DNA from: Evernia prunastri
Taxonomy: Eukaryota > Ascomycota > Lecanoromycetes > Lecanorales > Parmeliaceae
Assembly: GCA_003184365.1 (NCBI GenBank)
Contig: NKYR01000008.1
Coordinates: 124,001-188,000, forward strand
Reading direction: 5' to 3'
Length of the DNA stretch: 64,000 bases
Part shown: positions 35,066 through 47,494 of the stretch, piece after piece
Position numbering within the stretch: position 1 is the stretch's first letter
Layout of the letters: every line of letters begins with the position of its first letter
Notes under the pieces: generated by a model
What the model was told of the DNA's origin: nothing
The model's database searches: none
The model's input: only the letters and a program-made list of their open reading frames with translations
Program-made: the position numbers and the translations under genes

Positions 35066-36239
35066 GTTGAGTGAGTAAAGTCGGTGGGTTTCGCCGCGGC
35101 TCCTGTTGGATGTCGCGCGGATCGGCTTGCCGTGTTCCTGCCAGAGTAGATTCTTATGGCCATGTAGGGTTGACTCCTGTCGTTAGGCGCTGGGTTTCGA
35201 TCGGCAAGGATGAGAGGGCGAAAAGCCATTATCTAGATGACTGTCAAAGATATCAACGTAGCAGTAGTTCGAGTATGATCGCTGACATTTCAATAATCTT
35301 CGTGGCGAATGGACTCACTTTGTTCAATGTCTGCCTGCATACAAGAGGGAGAGATATGCCTGCGAACCAACGACGAGGAGTTTTACCCACCACCGACGAA
35401 AATATAGAGTATCTCCCTGCATGCGTGTCTGCCCCCACTCCGCCCCCTCTCCCTCCCCGAAACCAGTCCAGTCCTTCGAGCCCCCGTATCCAGTCACACG
35501 ACAACAAGAAGCCGAACCTAGCTCCCTACCCAGACCGACCCCGTCCCCCTCTCATCCGTCCCTCCTCGCCAGAACATCCCCCTCCCCTCCCCAACATCCA
35601 CTCTCCCTCTCCCTCTGACCCCTTCCTTCCTTCCTTCCTCCCTTCCTTCCTACCTTCCTTCCTCTCTTCTTCCCTTCTTCCAACCCATCACCTCACACTT
35701 ACAAAACTCCACGCCAATCTCCAAACCCATGCAACCCAAAGCCAGCCAGTCCCCACGTCAGCCATCCGTCACCTTTCCACTCATTAACCTCTTTCACTCG
35801 GCAAGACTTCCCCTTATCCCAAAACACTGCCTATATATCCCCCATCCATCAACCTCCAATCGCGCCGCGAACGGCACATTGTTGATGTTTTCTGGGGCAC
35901 ATAGCTCGAAACCACGGAGATAGCCCCGTTTTTGGACTTTTGTCAGCAATCGATCAATGCCTATGCCCTATGCGTGGGTGGGTGGCTATGTTAGAAGGGA
36001 GCATACGTTGCAGATTTGGGAAACCTGGAGTCAGTGGGCTGCCTCGGAGCTATTCGGTCACAGGAGTTCCTCCTTTTTTGAGAGAGAGAGAGAGGAGATG
36101 TAGAGGAGAAAGATTGCGAGAAAAGGTAGAGTGAATATCGGACAGAGAGGAGCTTTTCGGGTTCGCTCGCTACGAATGCACGCATCACCCACGATGTGAA
36201 TCTCCACCACTCACCCCACCGTCCCCATGCGCTGCTTTT
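35066..36239. other. Intergenic region with pyrimidine-rich repeat
   Basis: A 238-codon frame (35071-35787) is mostly Pro/Ser low complexity produced by a CT-rich tract and is not supported. The genes on both sides converge here. Confidence 0.6.
35610..35675. repeat. CCTT-type pyrimidine microsatellite
   Basis: Tandem CCTT/CCTTCCTTCC units lie inside a roughly 250-nt CT-rich stretch. The edges are approximate. Confidence 0.75.
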
Positions 36240-39200
36240 CTACAGCTTCTGACCGCTCTTGGCCAGATACCCGTTGTCCGACAACCAGCTCTCCACATCC
36301 CCTCTGTCTCTCTTCAACCAACTCGCCTTCGCGCGTACAGCGTCCGAGCTCTGCTCTAGCGCTCGATCAAAGCCCTACATCATTAAAGTCAACGATAGCT
36401 CCAGGCTCCGGGCTCCGATGCCTCATTCGCAGTGCAGAAGGAAAGGAGACGGGGAAGGCAACAGTACCTTGGTACTCCTCTCCTTAAACCACTTTCTCAC
36501 TACCTCCAGCTGTTCTTCCGACGTGAATCCGCCTGTGCAGATCTGCACAATGCTACTCAGCATGCCCAGACTAGCGGGACACTTCTTATTGATTGGTTCC
36601 CAATTCTCTGTCATCCAGCTCCACAGGCCCTCAACTCCCTCCTTCTCACTCCTTAGCCCCGCAATGGGCAAGTACACATCCTGGCCCTTGACGTCGTCGC
36701 TTAGTGGCAGACTCAGCGAACGATGGATCAATTTCTTGCCTTTCGCACGGCCTAGGGAGCGTAGTGCGGTATTGCGCTCATCAGCGTCGTTTGCAATTTT
36801 GTACTCGTCGAAGATGGTATCGTACTCCTTATCACCGCCATTTTGGAGAACGATAGCGTAGACGCTACCACGAATGTTTGGGTGAATGGCTTTCCGGTTA
36901 CCGGCGGCCCACTCCTGGAACATGGCCTGTGCTGCCTTGATAATTTCCTCGTCTCCGGAAAGACCAGCGCTGCCGAAGAGTAGAGCTTTAAATTGCGCTT
37001 GGATGTGATCTTCATCAGGTGTGAAATTCCAGCCTTTTTCATGAGCTCTCGGGCTTACTAGATCGCGCTGGAATGTTTTGAGAGCATCCTGTGTTTTCTG
37101 GTCTTCGAAGACCCACGCGGCACGGATGGACGAGATGCGGGTTAGAAGTTCGTCCCAAACAACGAATTCCGATTCACTGCTGAAGGACTTGAGGAGGGAA
37201 AGGATGCCAGATGTTTTTTGGTAACCGGATGAGGCGAGGGCACCAGCGTCAGCGATCATGCCGGCGCGGTCTTCCACGGAGAGAAGACCTTGTTTCGCCG
37301 CTTGGCCAAGCTTTTCGAGACGGTCGGGAGTATAGGATGTTCTGTACGTACCAGAGTGGTCGGCATTGAGCTTGAAGAAGTCTGAATCTGGAATTTCAAA
37401 ATCGTCTTCACGGCCAAAGAGGGTAAGCTCCTCGTTGACTCCCTTCTTGGTCTTGAGACCTAAAAACACTGGATAGAGAGTCTTGTCCTCTTCGGGTTTT
37501 GTGTCGCCTGTTCGAAGGAATCGATTTTGTTTGACGTGGATGCTCTTTGAGTCCTTGCTCTCCGTCACGGTCACGACTGGATATCCGACCTTCTTGGTCC
37601 AAATATTCATGATCTTCTCGACGGGCTTACCACTCGCATCACTTAGCGCAGCCCACAGATCTTCCGTCTTGGTGTTACCGTAAGCATGCTTTTTGATGTA
37701 GCGTCGAATGCCCTCCATGAAGGTCTGTTCACCAAGATACTGGGATATCATACGAATCACACAAGAGCCTTTCGAGTATGAGATCGCATCGAAGATTTGA
37801 TTCACCTCGTCCGCACGTTTTACTGGCACTTCGATAGGATGGCTACTCCGCAAGGAGTCAAGAGAGAGTGCGCTCTGGAGATCACCAACGACATAGCCTT
37901 GCCAGACTTTCCACTCGGGATAGAACTTATTGCAAGAATACCACGACATCCACGTTGCAAACCCCTCGTTGAGCCACAGTCCATCCCAGAAGTCCATAGT
38001 GACAAGGTTACCAAACCATTGATGGGCGAGTTCGTGCTGGACGACCTCTGCGATCCTCTCCTTTGTCGACGCACCACTCTTCTGTTCGTCATACAGCAAA
38101 TCGACGACTCTGTACGTGATGAGTCCCCAGTTCTCCATGGCTCCAGCACTGAAATCGGGGACTGCTACCATGTCCATCTTCGGTAACGGAAACTCGTTGT
38201 TGAATTCCTTTTCGTAGAAAGCGAGTGTTTTTGCCGCAAGATCGACAGAAAATCGACCGTGCTCTATGTCTTTGTCCGGTGTTGCATATACTCGGATGGG
38301 CACTCTGAAGGCCTTGGTCTCAACATAGTTTAGCTCTCCAACGATGAACGCCAGTAGATACGTAGACATCAGAGGAGTCTTGTTGAAAGTCACAGCCTTC
38401 TTCTTGCCTCCATTGATGTTCGACTGCGCCTCCTTCTCGGATGCCACATCCATATTGCTCAAGCATGTGAGATTCTTTTCTGCCACGAGGGTGATAGTAT
38501 ACTCCGCTTTCAAAGCAGGCTCATCAAAACATGGAAAAGCCCTTCGAGCATCCGTAGGCTCCATCTGTGTGCTTGCAATATACTGAGTCTTGCCCTCCTT
38601 ATCCTTGTACGATGACCTGTAAAACCCAGCCATCTTATCATTTAAATAGCCAGTAAAAGTATGCGTAAGCTGGGCTTTCGAGCCAGCAGATATCGTCTTG
38701 TCAAAGGATATAGTGATCATTTGATTGTCTTCATTATAGGCGAGCTTTGGGGACGAGGTAATTTCGCTGCCACCGGCTGAGATTTGTGTCGAATGTATAT
38801 CAATCTCCAACGTGTTAAGGGAGATCGATGTGGTATCTTCCTTGACATCGAGACTATGCAGCCACTCGATCAGCCAGAAGTCCAGAGGTACATTGACCAG
38901 AGAAGAGGAAAGTCGGACAACCTGCATTGCCTTCACAGTACATACTCAATGACCACCGTTCCTTCGTAGCTGAACTTGTCAAAGTTTGGTTCCAAGGTCA
39001 AGTTATAATGTAAAGGCTTCACGTTGGTCGGCAGCACCTCTCGCTTTGCTTCGACACCGACACTTCCACCGGGGACATCGGTGTTTTGTCTGCACATGGT
39101 TGTTCGGTATGAGCAAGGCCTGACTATCTGCCTGGCTGGGAATTTCTGCTGAACGACCTTGCGTTCCTCGATACCTGGATATCTTACAGTAGCACGAAGG

Positions 39201-39313
39201 GAACAGGAAGTCGCAGGTGAAGCGAGAGGTACGTTATGAAACGAGTGTTTGGAGAAGGACGGATTCACAACGTGAGCTGCTAATCTGCGCGCTTTTATAG
39301 TTGTACGAATCAT
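36240..39313 (-). CDS. APE2: M1-family zinc aminopeptidase (Ape2/Aap1-like)
   Basis: Three exons on the minus strand (39313-38946, 38853-36468, 36374-36240) encode 962 aa from the ATG at 39313, or 890 aa from the ATG at 39097 (MCRQNTD). The joins read VVI-DLDVKED and RST-KGFDRALEQ. Signatures: GAMENWG near residue 360, then HELAHQWFGN with downstream NEGFATWM near 394, the HExxH-18-E zinc site of M1 peptidases. A C-terminal ERAP1-like helical domain follows. The enzyme removes N-terminal residues from peptides. The upstream start adds an Arg-rich leader (MIRTTIKARRLAAHVV) that resembles a mitochondrial presequence; yeast Ape2 also has a longer form. The first ATG of the open frame (39418) looks too far upstream. 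Confidence 0.93.
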
Positions 39314-39648
39314 CGACCCCGCTCGTAGGCAACTATGAATTACAGAAGCTTGGAAGAAAACAATTGCAGGTCCTGAAAAGGAAGGTTGACACCAAAGAAT
39401 AGTAGTATGCAGGGACAATATAATTCATTTGTACCCCAGTTTTCTCGGCCATATGTAACCGATACGAGGATCTCTCGAACTCTACAATATCACGGCCAGT
39501 CAATTTCTGATGGGAAGATCAATATGAACGTATGTTGTAAGCAAAGTTGTGGTATCAAGTACATCACGTTCTATTCTACCAGTTGCCTGGCGTGACCAGC
39601 TCATCTTCTTGGATCACTTTTCAACGCCAGAGCGCCAGACTCGTACCG
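39314..39648. other. Short intergenic region
   Basis: Separates the aminopeptidase start from the end of the INO80-subunit gene. No supported gene. Confidence 0.5.
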
Positions 39649-41997
39649 CTAGGACATGGTGCGCTTAGACTCAGAACGCCAGACAATGCCGACTCTTTGT
39701 CCTCGTTCATATACATCCTCTTCGGTTACGTCGCCCTCCTCCCCCTCACTGTCATCGCTATCCTCTTCATCCTGATCCTCATCTCCACCTTCGCCTAGTA
39801 AGGCACGATCAAGATCGTCGAGATCATCGTCAGCTTTTTCTTCCTCGCGACTGCGGTCTGCCCTCCTGCCCTGGCTACTTTCATCCCTCCTTCGTTTCCT
39901 CGAACGTCCGCCTTTTTCTTCATCGTCAGGGTAGCCTCGTGACTTTCTCTTTCGTTTTCGATATCCCTCCACCATGCCATCTAAAGCACCTCTATTCTCG
40001 TGTCTGTACAGTCGCCTCATCGCCCTATCAATCGCCTTCTTGTAAGCCAGCGCTTCCTCGCCAAAGTCCTCAGCTTCATTAGGATGAGGCATCAAGCCTC
40101 CGGGCCCCCACGAATATTCCTCGTCAGTATCATACATGTCCGGTAAACTCCTCACACGCTTCATGACCATCGTCCCAAAGGAGCTATTGACCCTTCTCTT
40201 CTCCCGTCGAGCCTCTTCATGCTCCACTAATATTTGCTTGTGTAAGATGTGATCGATGCGCATCTTTCTGTTGATATTGACGGCCTTCTGATGAGAAGTT
40301 TCTGGTCGTGGCCGTCGTGAACTCATTCCATTGGAAGCTGCACTATACAAAATTGGGTGACCAGAACCAGGAGGTACAGGAGATGACGAGTGAGGCTCTA
40401 TCCGCGTTTTGAGGATCAAACGTTGTGGATCTGATCTATTCGCAGGTGGAAATCGGCTAAACAAAGGGACTCCTGCTTCCCCATTCATGTCCATATTAGG
40501 GCCATCGTATGCCATGGCAAGTGGCTTGTACTGTACAGCTGAGGTGGGGGACGGCGTGCGAGTGGGGTCATTGTCTGATATTGCAATGACACCCAGCTCG
40601 TCAGTCGTTGGATCTAGCCGTCGTTAGCTACACATTTGAGTTGTCAAGCGCTTTCTTGTTAACGACCCCGTTTCCTCAAATTCCTTGAGAGACTTACTTT
40701 TCTTAGCCTTTTTCATGGGAGGGCCCACTGTCTCATCTTCTTGCAAGATGCGGATTCGTTCCTGCCTCTTCAATTCTCCATATGCCTTTTCCTCCTCGGT
40801 GTCAACGTTCTCCGCCTCCGCTTGGGCCTCTGTCAAGTGCTCGAATGAGGGGACCTTGAGCGGCAAGCCGCCCGTCTCGGTTCCGTGCTGCCCTGACCCA
40901 AATGGATTGTTCAAAGCCGCTTCTTCGGAAAAATCGCTCTCCAGGTAGAACCAGATAAGCCATAGAAAACACTTTGCTCTGCTCTTGCTGCTGAGCGTAG
41001 ATCGCATGACGAGGTCGAAGAAATCTCGCGGCGGATTGAAATGAATTTCCGAAATTTTAGGGGCGTATTGGGAGAGAACGAAGATGAGGTTCACAGGATT
41101 GGTACGAGGAACGGGCAGCGCTTTAATCTTATCAATTGTGCTCGGCTGGTTGGCATCTTCAGAAGCCCCTTTGAGAATGGATTTGAGGCGGGGAGCATCT
41201 TGAAGCTGTTTGTATGCATTCGGATCTTGATTAGCTTGGAGTGAAGGTATTGAGTGGTATGTCCGCAGCTGAGCGCGCATTTCGGGAAAGACTGGCATCT
41301 TTGTCAGCATTTATTCATTGAGTCATGCCATGGGCCACGTGCAATTAAGTGTAGTATTCATCCTACCCACATTGACCAATAAGCAAACCATAGCCATATG
41401 CATAGCCGCTCCACGATCAGCTAGCAGCTTCTCTTTGAGTATCTTGCTTGTCTTGCTGCTTCGTGCCATGGCATCAACGTAGATGTCTGCAAAGGTATGC
41501 CCCGGCGTTCCATCGTAAGCCTTGGTAAAGACCGGGGTGGTGTCTTCAAAGACGCATTCGAGAAACTTCAATTGTATATCTTTCCTCCAAAGAGGTATGC
41601 CATCTTCTTTTTTTAAATGCCGTATCTTGTTTCCGGAATATACCGAGCCGATAGTGCCATTGGCGTTTCGTCGAGTATGGGCAACGGTCATCGTATGAGA
41701 TGGATTGAATTCGGCAGCCCGAGTGTAAGAGTCATTCTGGACACTGGCTGGCTCGTCCTTGTCTTTTTCATCAACCTGTCCCGAATCTCCATCGATCCAT
41801 ATGATTGGCTGTTTCGAGGGGGTCTCAGGCTTTATAGAATCGCTAGGAGTCAGCTGATCCTCAGGCCTATGTTTGGTCTTGACGGGAGGCTCGGACGAGG
41901 TAAGAATGTGCTGTAAGCTCTGCTTGGGGTCGGACTTGCTCGCTCGCGGCGATAAGGTAGAACGAGCGCTGGGCTGCCTTTCGGTATCCGCTTCCAT
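39649..41997 (-). CDS. IES1: INO80 chromatin-remodelling complex subunit Ies1
   Basis: Three exons on the minus strand (41997-41343, 41291-40698, 40613-39649) encode about 737 aa. The second junction is standard (donor GTAAGT, joining KKAKK to NPTTDELGV). The first appears to be a GC-AG intron (41342-41292, donor GCACGT, branch GCTGAC, acceptor GCCAG). It restores VGRMNTTLN-FFPEMRAQLRTYH, which is how I remember this conserved region of fungal Ies1. A GT donor at AAT-GTGGGT is possible but would delete those residues. The N-terminal part is disordered; the conserved core runs from about residue 120 to 360 and includes KFLECVFEDTTPVFTK and HFNPPRDFFDLVMRSTLSSKSRAKCFLWLIW. The C terminus is Lys/Arg/Glu/Asp-rich. 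Ies1 is a fungal-specific INO80 subunit in the nucleus. Confidence 0.85.
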
Positions 41998-43413
41998 AAT
42001 TTCAGGTTTTTAGCGATTTCCTCGAGCGAGGTCTATTTTGACACCTATTTCCCTTCAGGAGCTCGGAAGCGATACTTGCAGCTACACATGCCCTAGCAAA
42101 AGCCGGGCGTTAGGTCTTTCCTTACCGATCAATCCGACATGGAAATGATGATTGAGTGCTCATGATGATTGCCGTTAAGAAGTCGGAAATAAATGATGGC
42201 ATTTTGTGAACGTATTGGACCTAGGTGAGTGGGATCAATGGGTGTTGGGCAAGCTTTCATTGAAGCTATTCAGCCTTTCCGCCGGGTTAGTTCCGCGAAT
42301 CCGCAATTATATTATTAGGTACCTTATCCGGGGATCTGCCATTGATAATTTGATCTAGGCTTTCTGACTAATAAGGTACTTTTAGGGTACCCATAATCAT
42401 AATTTAGAGTGGCGAATAGGATCTGTTCTCTCACCAGTCACCACCCAAGCGAAGTAGATTCTCCCTTCGACCTTAAGAGTACAAGTTACTGAGTACCCTA
42501 CAGTCTTGGTAAAGTTATACATGTCATGTCAATATCAATGGCAAATTCATGGATCGCTAAAAGCAAGCATGCAATTAATTGTTATCTGAAGCTGTAAACT
42601 GTTTTTTGGTCTTTAAGAGGCCAACGCTTAGATCATCGCATCCAGTGATCCTGTCTCTTGAGGCATGAAACTTCGTAGGCAAACCTTCGAGGTCCCAAAG
42701 ATTGCTCAAGGCAAAGTCTGAAGGCCTTCCTCAGCGCATTAAGCACAACAGCCCACCCAATTGTGAGCATATCTGCCTATGCGCCTGAACAACGCCCTTT
42801 GCCTTCAGATGCTGTCTATCACTGTCATCTTATCAACACCGAGCTTTCCGTGTTACGAGACCAAGGTGTGTATGTCATGGCCAATGCAAGAGGTCTGGAT
42901 CGATGAGTATTGGTTGGTATTTGCTTTTTGTAAGGAAATGAGCACGAGTTAGCTCGAATGAAACCGCTGAAATGGAGATCTATCGTGTCGTCGAAATGCC
43001 CGGAGCCGGCTCGGGGCCAGCACAACCGCAGCAAGATTCGTAAGATAACGCCCATTTCCTGCGTAAGCCGTCAGGCTCCGGGCCTGCGCAGGGTATCGAG
43101 GCCGACCAGTCTAAATGGGTATAAGCGAGCGCTATCTATGATACATGCTGATAAACAGTTGCAACGGCGCCCCGCGGTGGACGTTGGCATGGCTTTGCTG
43201 CGCCGAGCTCAGCATGTCGAAGAATAAGTAGGGGAAAAAAAGTCAGCACCGAGAGAGGCTTCGTGAGATGTCGAAGATCTAAATGCTGTTGCAAGAAACG
43301 TAGTAATTATCGTGATGTGGTCAAGCACGGCAGCCAGGCGCCAGGACTGGATCGTGCAAGTATAGTCTTCCCGTGAGTAGTTTAGAGAAGAGGCGCCGAG
43401 GTGCGGGTGACAT
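41998..43413. other. Intergenic region
   Basis: Only short frames. It includes probable IES1 promoter sequence and the 3' untranslated region of the helicase gene. An AGGTACCT palindrome and several AAGGTAC repeats occur at about 42318-42390. Confidence 0.55.
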
Positions 43414-45560
43414 CTACCACCATGAAGACTGCCCTCCAGGTCCAGACGGATTGCCGTAGCTGCCACCTCCGTAACCGCCGCCATAGCCTCCGCCTCCGCC
43501 TCCATATGATGGTGCACCACCACCGTATCCTGATTTACATCAGCATCACGCGTCAAGTATATCAGAAGGAAGACTTACCACCGAAGCCACCAGCTGGTGG
43601 ACCGCCACCGCCACCAATGCCCCCACCGTAGGCATTTTGCTGGGCGAACCGATCGCCGCCTTTGCGGAAATCACGGGTGGCCGCTCCGCCGCGTCCGCGG
43701 CCACCTGAACGACCACCACGGCCCCCTCCTCCACCAAAGCCAGTACCTTCGCGTGCAACATTTTCTAGGAACCCAGGGACTTCTTGATGGGCCTCCTTGA
43801 GAAGCTCAATCATGTCTCTGACAATGCCGCGATTGCCTCGGTTGAAGAATGCGGTCGACTTTCCAGTGTTACCAGCACGACCAGTACGACCAATACGATG
43901 GACATAGTCATCGATATCAGTTGGAAGGTCATAGTTGACGACGTGAGTAACATTAGGAATATCGAGACCACGGGCAGCGACTGCTGTAGCAACCAAGATT
44001 GGGCAGCGTCCGTTGCGGAACATCTCCAGAGCGCGCTCGCGCTCACGCTGCGTTCGGTCTCCATGGATAGACGTGGCTGGGAGACTCTGATTGATTAAGA
44101 AATCTGATAGAGAGTCTGCCATACGCTTAGTCTCCACGAAAATCAGGGTAAGACCAACACCATGAGAGTGGAGGATATCCAGCAATACAGAGCGCTTGTC
44201 CGGGTCTTCAACATATTCGACACTCTGGGTGATGTTCTCGGAAGTTGACCCAACGCGACCGACAGAGAGAAAGACATAGTCCTTCAGAAAATCCCTAGCA
44301 AGCATTTGGATGTCTCGGGGGAATGTTGCTGAAAACATGAGCGTCTGGCGTCTGTCAACTCCAGGCATGTCCTCGCCGTCCACGATGCGACGGATTTGAG
44401 GTTCGAAACCCATGTCCAACATACGATCCGCCTCATCCAGGACTAGATACTTTATATTAAGCAAAGAGATGCGTCCACGCTCAATCAAGTCAACAAGACG
44501 ACCAGGAGTGGCAACAAGCAGATCGCAACCTCGCTCCATGGACCGTAGCTGGGTACCAATATCAGCTCCTCCGTACACAACGCATGGACGGACCCAAGAA
44601 CGGTAGGCAAATTTTCGGGCTTCTTCATAGATTTGAGACACCAGCTCTCTGGTAGGAGCCAGAATCAAAGAGGTAGGCAATGCTTTCCGCGAGCGATAAC
44701 CCATACCACCGCCTTGGGGAGGTGCAGTAGTAGATGGACCATGAATGTATGCCTGAGACAGAATGGGGAAAAGGAACCCGCCGGTTTTGCCTGAACCAGT
44801 CTGAGCGCAAGCCATCAAGTCTCGACCGCCCATGACGATGGGGATAGAGTACTTTTGCACCGGTGTAGGGGTCTTGTAGCTTGCCAGCTTAATGTTGGAA
44901 AGTAAGTGGTCGTCCAAAGGAGGGTTTGTGAACTGTAGGCAAGGCTCTGGAACATCTTGGCCGGATGCCTCAACAGGGATATCGTCGTAATTTGAAAAGT
45001 TGATGCCAGTCTGCAACTTCGAAGGGTCGTTTGGAACACCAAAAAGTTCGCGCTCCACGCGTTGATTGACGGGTCCAGCAATGTGTTTGCCATCTTTCCA
45101 TTGCCCATCGCCTGATCCGCGGGCAGAACTACTCCCTCCGCCTCCGCCGTATGACGAACCTCCTCCTCCCGGTCTTCCATAAGCGCTCTCATCAAATCCA
45201 CGTGCAGCATGGCTATCCCAAGTCGTGGGAGGAGGAGGAGCGCCGTTCGTAGGAGGGCCGCCGTAGCTTCTTGGAGTGAAGTTTGGAGCATTTGCCCAGT
45301 TCGGGGCGGCATGGGGGTCGTTCCTCACGTCTCTAATGCAGGAAGATTAGCGTGTCCCGAATGAAAATTTGACAAAATTTTCTAGCTTACTTCGATTGTC
45401 CGTTCCAAGCACTTCCGTTGGCTGGACCGTTCATAAGAGGCGGTGGCCCGTCCATCTGTGGTGGAGGCATACCGCGCATGTGGGGCGGGATGTAAGCTGA
45501 GCGTCCTTGCCCATGCTGAGAATCCAGGGACAACCCATTCATATTGAGTTGATCAGCCAT
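43414..45560 (-). CDS. DED1: DEAD-box RNA helicase Ded1
   Basis: Three exons on the minus strand (45560-45391, 45332-43579, 43529-43414) encode 679 aa. The joins read GQSK-DVRNDPH and GGFG-GYGGGAP. Order: a Gly/Asn/Pro-rich N terminus with SAYIPPHMRG; a Q motif region (TPTPVQKYSIP) near 205; AQTGSGKT; DEAD in VLDEADRMLDMGF near 353; SAT in MFSATFP near 390; and HRIGRTGRAG near 535. The C terminus is Gly-rich with GGGY repeats and ends SSWW, as in Ded1/DDX3 proteins. Ded1 unwinds mRNA leaders during cytosolic translation initiation. The start at 45560 (MADQLNMNGLSLD) is chosen because the frame upstream (from 45620) lacks family features. Confidence 0.96.
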
Positions 45561-46193
45561 ATTGTGGCGGCGATTTAATGTTTCTTTTGTGTTACTGTCT
45601 TGTTTTAGTGATCGATTCAAGCAATATGTCAGGTCGAGCTGATAAGAGAATCATATCATCGCCTTCCGGTGAGCCTGATGGCAGAGCTGACTTACGCTTT
45701 TGGGTATTACTTTGAAAGGATATGTGATACTTGGACGGCGTGAAAGGTAAAGAAAGGTCGTAAGTGTTGGGGCAATGATCTAAGAAGAAAGAAGGGAAGC
45801 AGCTGAGACTTCTATAGCTCCTGTAGACCACTCGGTCGTGGAAGGGAACTGACAGGAATCGAAAGGAACACTCTCCACCAAAAGGGACAGTGCTATGGCA
45901 AGTGGTATGGGATAGAATTCGTGTCGTTTGTAAGGGAGATTCAGGAAGATTTCTCACAGGCAAAAAAAAAAGTTTGATTGTTTAGTGATGATTCCTGTTT
46001 AGCCTTGCGGACCGGCCTTGGCGCTTGAGATTAGCGCCAGCTGGATTGGTTTTGTTCCGGCTTCTAGACCGTAGAGAAGGGTTTGGAACCTGCGTTGCCT
46101 TATGCAAGACTGCATTGCTCCAAAGTTACACACTCATTACCATTCAGGCGAAGATCCTCCATGAATTTGCTATGACTAGGTAATCTTACATGA
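45561..46193. other. Intergenic region, probable DED1 leader
   Basis: An open frame at 45592-45963 on the minus strand has no domain and probably represents 5' leader. A poly-A run occurs at 45962-45971. Confidence 0.55.
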
Positions 46194-47268
46194 TCAGGCC
46201 AAACTTTTCTCTATCGTAGGCTTGCGAGTCCTAAGAAAGCTCAATGCAATGCCAACGATCACGCCAAAGAAGATCAACTTTGTTAAGAGACTCAGTCCCG
46301 GACTCTCCGTCGGAGGAGTCACATCGGATCCCGTTGTTTCTGGCTGTTGCATGGGTTCATCCCCCAAAGTCACGTCTAACTCGTCGCCTGGCACCGCAGG
46401 AAGAGCCGATCCGATGAGTTCTTTACCGACACATATCAGCGATCCCAGAGCATCACGAGTGACAAGAGATGAAGAAGCGTCTAAAGCTCCGCATGGGTAC
46501 CTTCTTCTGGCACCGGCAACTCCCCTGCCTTTGCGATCTTGACAGTCTTGACAGGCTTGTCTCCACCGCCTTTGGGCACATTTTCCACCTTCTCCACGAT
46601 ATCGTAGCCTTCCAAAACCTCTCCAAAGACTACATGCTTTCCATCCAACCATCTAACACAACATCAGCATAGTGACTGACTCGGGGAACAGGGGGGCTGC
46701 CTTACGAAGTGATGGCTGTGGTTATAAAGAATTGGGAGCCGTTGGTGTCCTTTCCAGAGTTGGCCATACTAAGCATGCCAGTCTTGGTGTGCTTCAATTT
46801 GAAGTTCTCATCAGCGAACTTGGTTCCATAGATGGACTTTCCACCAGTGCCTGATCTAAACGTCAGCATGATATTTTGCTCTCTATTGCGCTTTGTCCGT
46901 ACCATCGCCATTGGTGAAGTCACCACCCTGGATCATGAATTGCTTGATGACCCTGTGGAAAGTCGATCCCTCATAACCAAAGCCCTTCTCCCCTGTGCAT
47001 AAAGCACGGAAATTCTCGGCTGTCTTGGGAACAGTCTTCCCATAGAGACCAATCACGATTCTTCCCAATTCCTCGTCCCCATGTGTGATATCGAAATAGA
47101 CCTGGCAGCGGCTGTCAATGGACCTGCCACGCCTCGTAGGGATGGGTTGAACTTTACCTTGTTGGTAATTTTGGGTCCTTTGGCCGCGGAGGAAGTTTGT
47201 GCGAGAAAGAGGAACGCTGCTGTCAAAATGAGCAGCAGCGAGATGACGACTCGCTGTAGATTAGCCAT
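46194..47268 (-). CDS. ER peptidyl-prolyl cis-trans isomerase (cyclophilin B type), two possible C termini
   Basis: The common exons on the minus strand are 47268-47158, 47101-46903, 46850-46706 and the start of 46652-. If the last exon runs to its stop at 46481, the product is 208 aa and ends THAEL, an ER-retention-like tail. If a 113-nt intron (46500-46388, donor GTACCC, acceptor GCCAG) is removed, the frame continues through 46387-46194. The product is then about 266 aa, with an acidic stretch (GDELDVTLGDEP), a transmembrane helix (LTKLIFFGVIVGIALSFL) and a basic end (RTRKPTIEKSLA). The N terminus is a signal peptide (VVISLLLILTAAFLFLA). Cyclophilin motifs are FHRVIKQFMIQGGDFTNGDGTGG, shortened here to its FHRVIKQFMIQ core, plus NGSQFFITT and WLDGKHVVFGEV. 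The enzyme catalyses proline isomerisation in the secretory pathway. Both forms are predicted, not observed. Confidence 0.88.
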
Positions 47269-47494
47269 GTTTTATATCATCAATATTTAAAAGGTTTGAT
47301 GCTGGTTAATAGATCGCAACATCAAAAAGAACACCTTTCGAAACGTCTCCACCAACAATCAACGCTAGTGTCATGCCGAAGATTTGCCATGGTCATGAGC
47401 CCTAACTCGATGAGAGTTGGCAGTCTGAGGTGCTGAAAGCCTCTTCTTCACGTCGATTTGGGGCATGTTTAGATAACCTTAGCCATCCTACAAA
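47269..47494. promoter_or_regulatory. Compact bidirectional promoter region
   Basis: Only 226 nt separate the divergent cyclophilin (minus) and mitochondrial uS13 (plus) start codons, so this stretch must carry both promoters and leaders. No specific factor site is assigned. Confidence 0.5.

Noticed and set aside
35071..35787. 238-codon open frame after the BTB gene
   Set aside because: Most of it translates a CT-rich microsatellite into Pro/Ser low complexity; no domain or plausible N terminus.
39795..39980. Frames overlapping the Lys/Arg-rich end of IES1
   Set aside because: Shadows of a repetitive coding region in other frames.
45592..45963. 123-codon frame upstream of DED1
   Set aside because: No domain; position and composition fit the DED1 leader.
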